The position numbers and the translations under genes are program-made. The notes under the pieces were generated by a model. That model was given only the letters and a program-made list of their open reading frames with translations, ran no database searches and was not told the origin of the DNA. From the NCBI GenBank assembly GCA_963969365.1, contig OZ017748.1, forward strand, positions 1,054,001 through 1,118,000: a stretch of DNA of 64,000 bases, given 5' to 3'. Of this stretch, positions 61,074-64,000 are shown one piece after another (the stretch's first letter is position 1; each line of letters begins with the position of its first letter). This stretch comes from Asterochloris sp. CNOR1 (taxonomy: Eukaryota > Chlorophyta > Trebouxiophyceae > Trebouxiales > Trebouxiaceae).

Positions 61074-63640
61074 CTACCTGGGAACAAAGTACAGGCTGCG
61101 CTTCTGCACCACATATGCAACCACCAGCATGAACACTGCAAGGCCGCCCCACAGGGTGAGGCGGTCCCAGTTGGCGTGGCGCTGCATTGTGGTGAGCAGG
61201 CGCTTGCCTGTGCCCAGGGTCCCCGCCTGGCCCCTGCAGTGGGGCAGGGCAGTGCTACTCGGGGCAGGCACCAAAGCAGTCATGTACTCCAGGCTTGGGC
61301 ACCACCCAGGTTGGCCCAGGGGTGCTTGCCTGACGCAACAAAAGCTGGCAGCAGAGTGCAACAGAGAGATGCCGAGATGTGCCACTTGGAGGGGCAGCAA
61401 GACGTGCTGATCTGGCTCAGGCTTATGCGTCGCAAACCCCATGAGAACTGGCCAAGCAGCCACAACCCACATGCAGCAGCAATAGCTTACAAGATGCACA
61501 ACAACGTCTTTCCAGCTGACTCGGGCTTTTGAGAAGGGTATAGCTGGTGGCAATTTGCTGCTGCCTTATTTGGCCCATTTGGAGGTTGCCAACAGAAGGT
61601 GCTGGCAGCATGCATGACCAGGTCGTTGCACACATCCAGGCTCATGTGATAATCAGTTATCACCAGGAATATGTAAAAAAAGTATCAGTTGCCACACCAT
61701 CCAATGATTATGGTATGACCTGTTCCCCACCTGTACTCATCCTTCATCTTGCCCAGCTGGGTGTGGGAGGCTTCCATCACCGCCAGGGCAGCACTGGTGT
61801 TCTGCACCTCCTGCAGTGGGCACCAAGCACTGCTTGGGCACTGGCCAAGCAAAAGGGTGTCGCAATGTGTGAGCTGAAGTGCAGAGCTATGCAATGCTGA
61901 GGAAAGTCTGCAGAGCAATGTCAAAACTTGCCTCGAGCTTGGCATGTCAACAAGCAGTAGACAACATCTTTATGCTGTTGAGATCTCCTGCTGGAGAGGA
62001 GCAGAGAAGCATAGAAGGGATATACTGAAGTATCTGTGGTGACTGTGGGTGGCAGCAAGCCAGCAACACATCCCTACCAGGGCCCGGTGCACTTGGCTGC
62101 CTGGCATCTCTACACCACAGCCGTGAGGTTGCAGATTGCTTCAGGCTGCCAGTGGGCTGTTTGGCCTTGTTCAAGACCATCAGGCTCAGCCTGCAGCTGG
62201 AGCTGGGCTCCCCTGCAACATCTGCCCAGCAGCAGTCAGCCCCAGGAGCACACCTGAGCCATGAGCATGCGAGTCCGCTTCAGGCTGTCAGTGGCCCCCT
62301 TGGCCTCGCCGACAATGTCTGCCTCAGTCTGCAGCTTGCGCTGGGCTGCACCGGCATCGGAGCCGCTCAGCAGCTCGCGTCGCTCATCGCGGTGGGCCTT
62401 CTCCTGCTTGCGCTGCAGCTGCAGCAGGGCCTGATCAAAGCCCTGGCGCAGAGTCTCATAATGGCGCTTGTGCGTGGCCAGCTTGCGTGCCAGGCGCTCG
62501 GTGTCCTCGTCCCTGCACGCCAGCAGCTCAGGTCAGACCAACCACTTCCCTGTGCACCTGGCAGGGGCCCTGCTGAGCTGAGGTGCGCCCTGACTCCCTG
62601 CCTGGAACGCCCTTGTCCCGTCTCTGTAGCCCATGTTGCAGGACCAGTGCATGTCATAACCCTGATGATGGTGCTTGAGCATGGCCAGCTTGTGCAGCTG
62701 GCACTCAGTGTAACTTCTGCCTGAACGCAAGACCGAAACTCAGCGGCTCAGGTTGGCTGAGTGCAAGAGGGGTGTGTGGCGGGTGCGCCATGTCCTCATC
62801 TCTGCAGCACATGGAAGTTTGCTGGCTGTGAGTGGCTCTGGTGCCAGCCGGGCATGTTCCCCCAACCCTGCACATGACTGCACATGTGAGTTGTCCAGCC
62901 GCAATTGGCTTTGATGCCAGCGACTGGCACGCTGTTGCCTCAGGCCTGCAGGCAGGTGTCTAACACATGAGATCCCTTCTCAATCCAGGACCAGTGCCGT
63001 TGACTTGTCATCAAGGGCCAGGCGCTCGGTGCTGACTTCCCTGTAGGCCAACAAAGCGTTTAGCCCAGAACATGGCGAGGCGTGGACCCCCTGCGGCGTA
63101 GCAGCTCTGGGTCCGCTTTGCAGCAGGCAAGTCAGGGGCTGAGCTGAGGAGCCATAGCTCTCCAGACAGGCATCCTGTGTCCCTGTCCTTCCAGGAGAGC
63201 AGCTGCAAGCTTGCCCTGGAAGCCTGCCTTGGCGCAGCTTGTGACAATGTGTGCCTTGCACAGGATGATGTGAGGCCCCACAGCACATGGAAGTGGCAGT
63301 CCTCAGGAGCAGCAAGGCATTGTGACTTTGGATCAATACATAGCGCATGATTGTGCAGCACAGAAGGGTGCCCCAGCACTCGTGAAGTAGCCTGGCAACA
63401 TCACCCCACTCACGTGTCCTGCTCATCTGCAAAACACTCCAGATCATACAGGGTTGCCCGCAGCCCTGCGCATGTCTCCCTGAAGGTGATGTCCAGCTCC
63501 CGCGCCTGTTCATGCTTAGCAGCAGGCAAGTTTGACAGCTTTCTGGTGATCCCTGCTGCCTGCTCCTGTTGCTGGGACAGGGTGGCATCCAGGTCCTGCT
63601 CCTCCTGGGCATTGCTGCTGGACAACTTGCCAAGCTGCAT
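61074..63640 (-). CDS. SEC20: SEC20-type SNARE (retrograde Golgi-ER traffic)
   Basis: Q-SNARE of the ER membrane that receives COPI vesicles (family knowledge). Exon 1 from the Met at 63640 reads MQLGKLSSSNAQEEQDLDAT, then LYDLECFADEQD. The exon ~62516-62259 reads EDTERLARKLATHKRHYETL, RQGFDQALLQLQRKQEKAH, RRELLSGSDAGAAQRKLQTE and GATDSLKRTRMLMAQ. The exon ~61820-61735 reads NTSAALAVMEASHTQLGKMK. The last exon (~61240 down) reads GKRLLTTMQRHANWDRLTLW and a membrane helix GGLAVFMLVVAYVVQ, KRSLYFVPR, stop 61074. This matches plant SEC20 in order. No HDEL-like retrieval signal follows. Splicing at a GTAGGG donor overlapping the stop could instead run on into downstream Q-rich exons. Confidence 0.82.
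63000..63058 (-). repeat. Exon echo (or alternative exon) in SEC20
   Basis: After ggcctacag the intron reads EVSTERLALDDKSTALV, a diverged copy of the next exon's start DEDTERLARKLATHK (~62516). Both keep caccgagcgcctgg just after the acceptor. The copy lacks a good GT donor at its end, so it is more likely an echo than an exon. Confidence 0.7.
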
Positions 63641-63821
63641 GCTGGCGGAAAAAGCCTGATGTCAGATAAGAAGTATACGCGTCAGTGGCAAAGGCGTCAG
63701 TAAGGCTGCATTAGGTCAGCCTGGCTGTGGCGGGGAATTCTACCTTGCTCCGCCTGACGCAGCGCTTTCTCGATCTGACACCTGGTCAGCTCTGCTAATA
63801 ATCTGCTACAGATCTGCTGTT
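63641..63821. promoter_or_regulatory. Divergent promoter region of SEC20 and the right-edge gene
   Basis: 181 bp between two divergent start codons. Contains A/T-richer text (gctaataatctgctac) near the plus-strand start. No named site. Confidence 0.45.
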
Positions 63822-64000
63822 ATGGCACCTGCCCAGCCAATGATCAATCAAATCATTCGGCAGCCTCTGGAGACAATACACAGCATCCTGCAGCACCAGC
63901 AGGAGGGGAGCACAGGCGCCAATGTGTCCAGGGCATTCAAGGACTTGCTGATGAGCCCGGGTGCCTGGGACCAGGTGGGACCCATCTGCCAGCTTCCTCT
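63822..64000 (+). CDS. First exon of an unknown gene, runs off window
   Basis: The ATG at 63822 opens MAPAQPMINQIIRQPLETIH, continues SILQHQQEGSTGANVSRAFK and DLLMSPGAWDQ, and meets a GTGGGA donor near 63975. Helical and polar, without signal peptide. Not recognised. The divergent position relative to SEC20 and the clean donor favour a true exon. Confidence 0.5.
   Translation, partial: MAPAQPMINQIIRQPLETIHSILQHQQEGSTGANVSRAFKDLLMSPGAWDQVGPICQLP

Overview
This is nuclear DNA of a green alga (chlorophyte), most likely of the trebouxiophyte type. The genes are packed tightly on both strands and cut into many short exons. Nearly every acceptor is a pyrimidine run ending in (c)tgcag, and donors are mostly GTGAG or GTAAG. 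The proteins are of the plant/algal type: a plant-form tyrosylprotein sulfotransferase, a KIN-beta-gamma SNF4 subunit with a fused CBM48, a CDPK with four EF hands and a golgin-84/GC1. RPL23 has the algal poly(A) signal TGTAA downstream. I see no prokaryotic-style operon, transposase, reverse transcriptase, virus-like element, tRNA, rRNA or CRISPR array. Species cannot be fixed from the sequence alone.

Layout: 1-1741 (-) TPST, running off the left edge; 1923-7785 (-) SNF4/KIN-beta-gamma; 8017-8835 (-) small unknown protein; 9057-17312 (+) mitochondrial m-AAA protease (FtsH/AFG3); 17506-23000 (+) SufS-like PLP enzyme; 23311-24730 (-) ribosomal protein uL14/RPL23; 25029-27599 (+) OXA1 insertase; 27709-35713 (-) an undivided MAD3/BUBR1 + BUB1 spindle checkpoint kinase; 35957-41084 (-) CDPK; 42169-43150 (-) unknown; 43279-44353 (-) secreted HAD-fold protein with a Cys-rich tail; 44802-45503 (-) weak unknown; 45930-57501 (+) enlarged golgin-84; 57852-60720 (-) Q/A/P-rich protein or extension; 61074-63640 (-) SEC20 SNARE; 63822-64000 (+) first exon of an unknown gene. 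The genes belong to unrelated housekeeping pathways: energy sensing, mitochondrial inner-membrane quality control and insertion (m-AAA and OXA1 lie 8 kb apart), translation, mitosis, calcium signalling and Golgi traffic. I see no functional cluster.

The most striking feature is not a gene. In at least eight genes, introns hold one to three decayed copies of a neighbouring exon's edge. Usually this is the splice acceptor plus the first 30-100 bases of the exon, repeated just upstream of the real one; a few copies lie downstream and repeat an exon's interior or donor side. I call these 'exon echoes'. They are too diverged to be an assembly artefact, carry stops or shifts, and often keep a tgcag acceptor. 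Second, the SufS-like enzyme has Asn where the catalytic Cys of group II cysteine desulfurases should be. Third, the checkpoint kinase keeps three KEN boxes, a GLEBS-like motif, an array of ABBA-like motifs and an intact kinase domain in one gene. Exon boundaries were placed by eye from splice signals, reading phase and family similarity, so gene limits are firmer than individual internal junctions.
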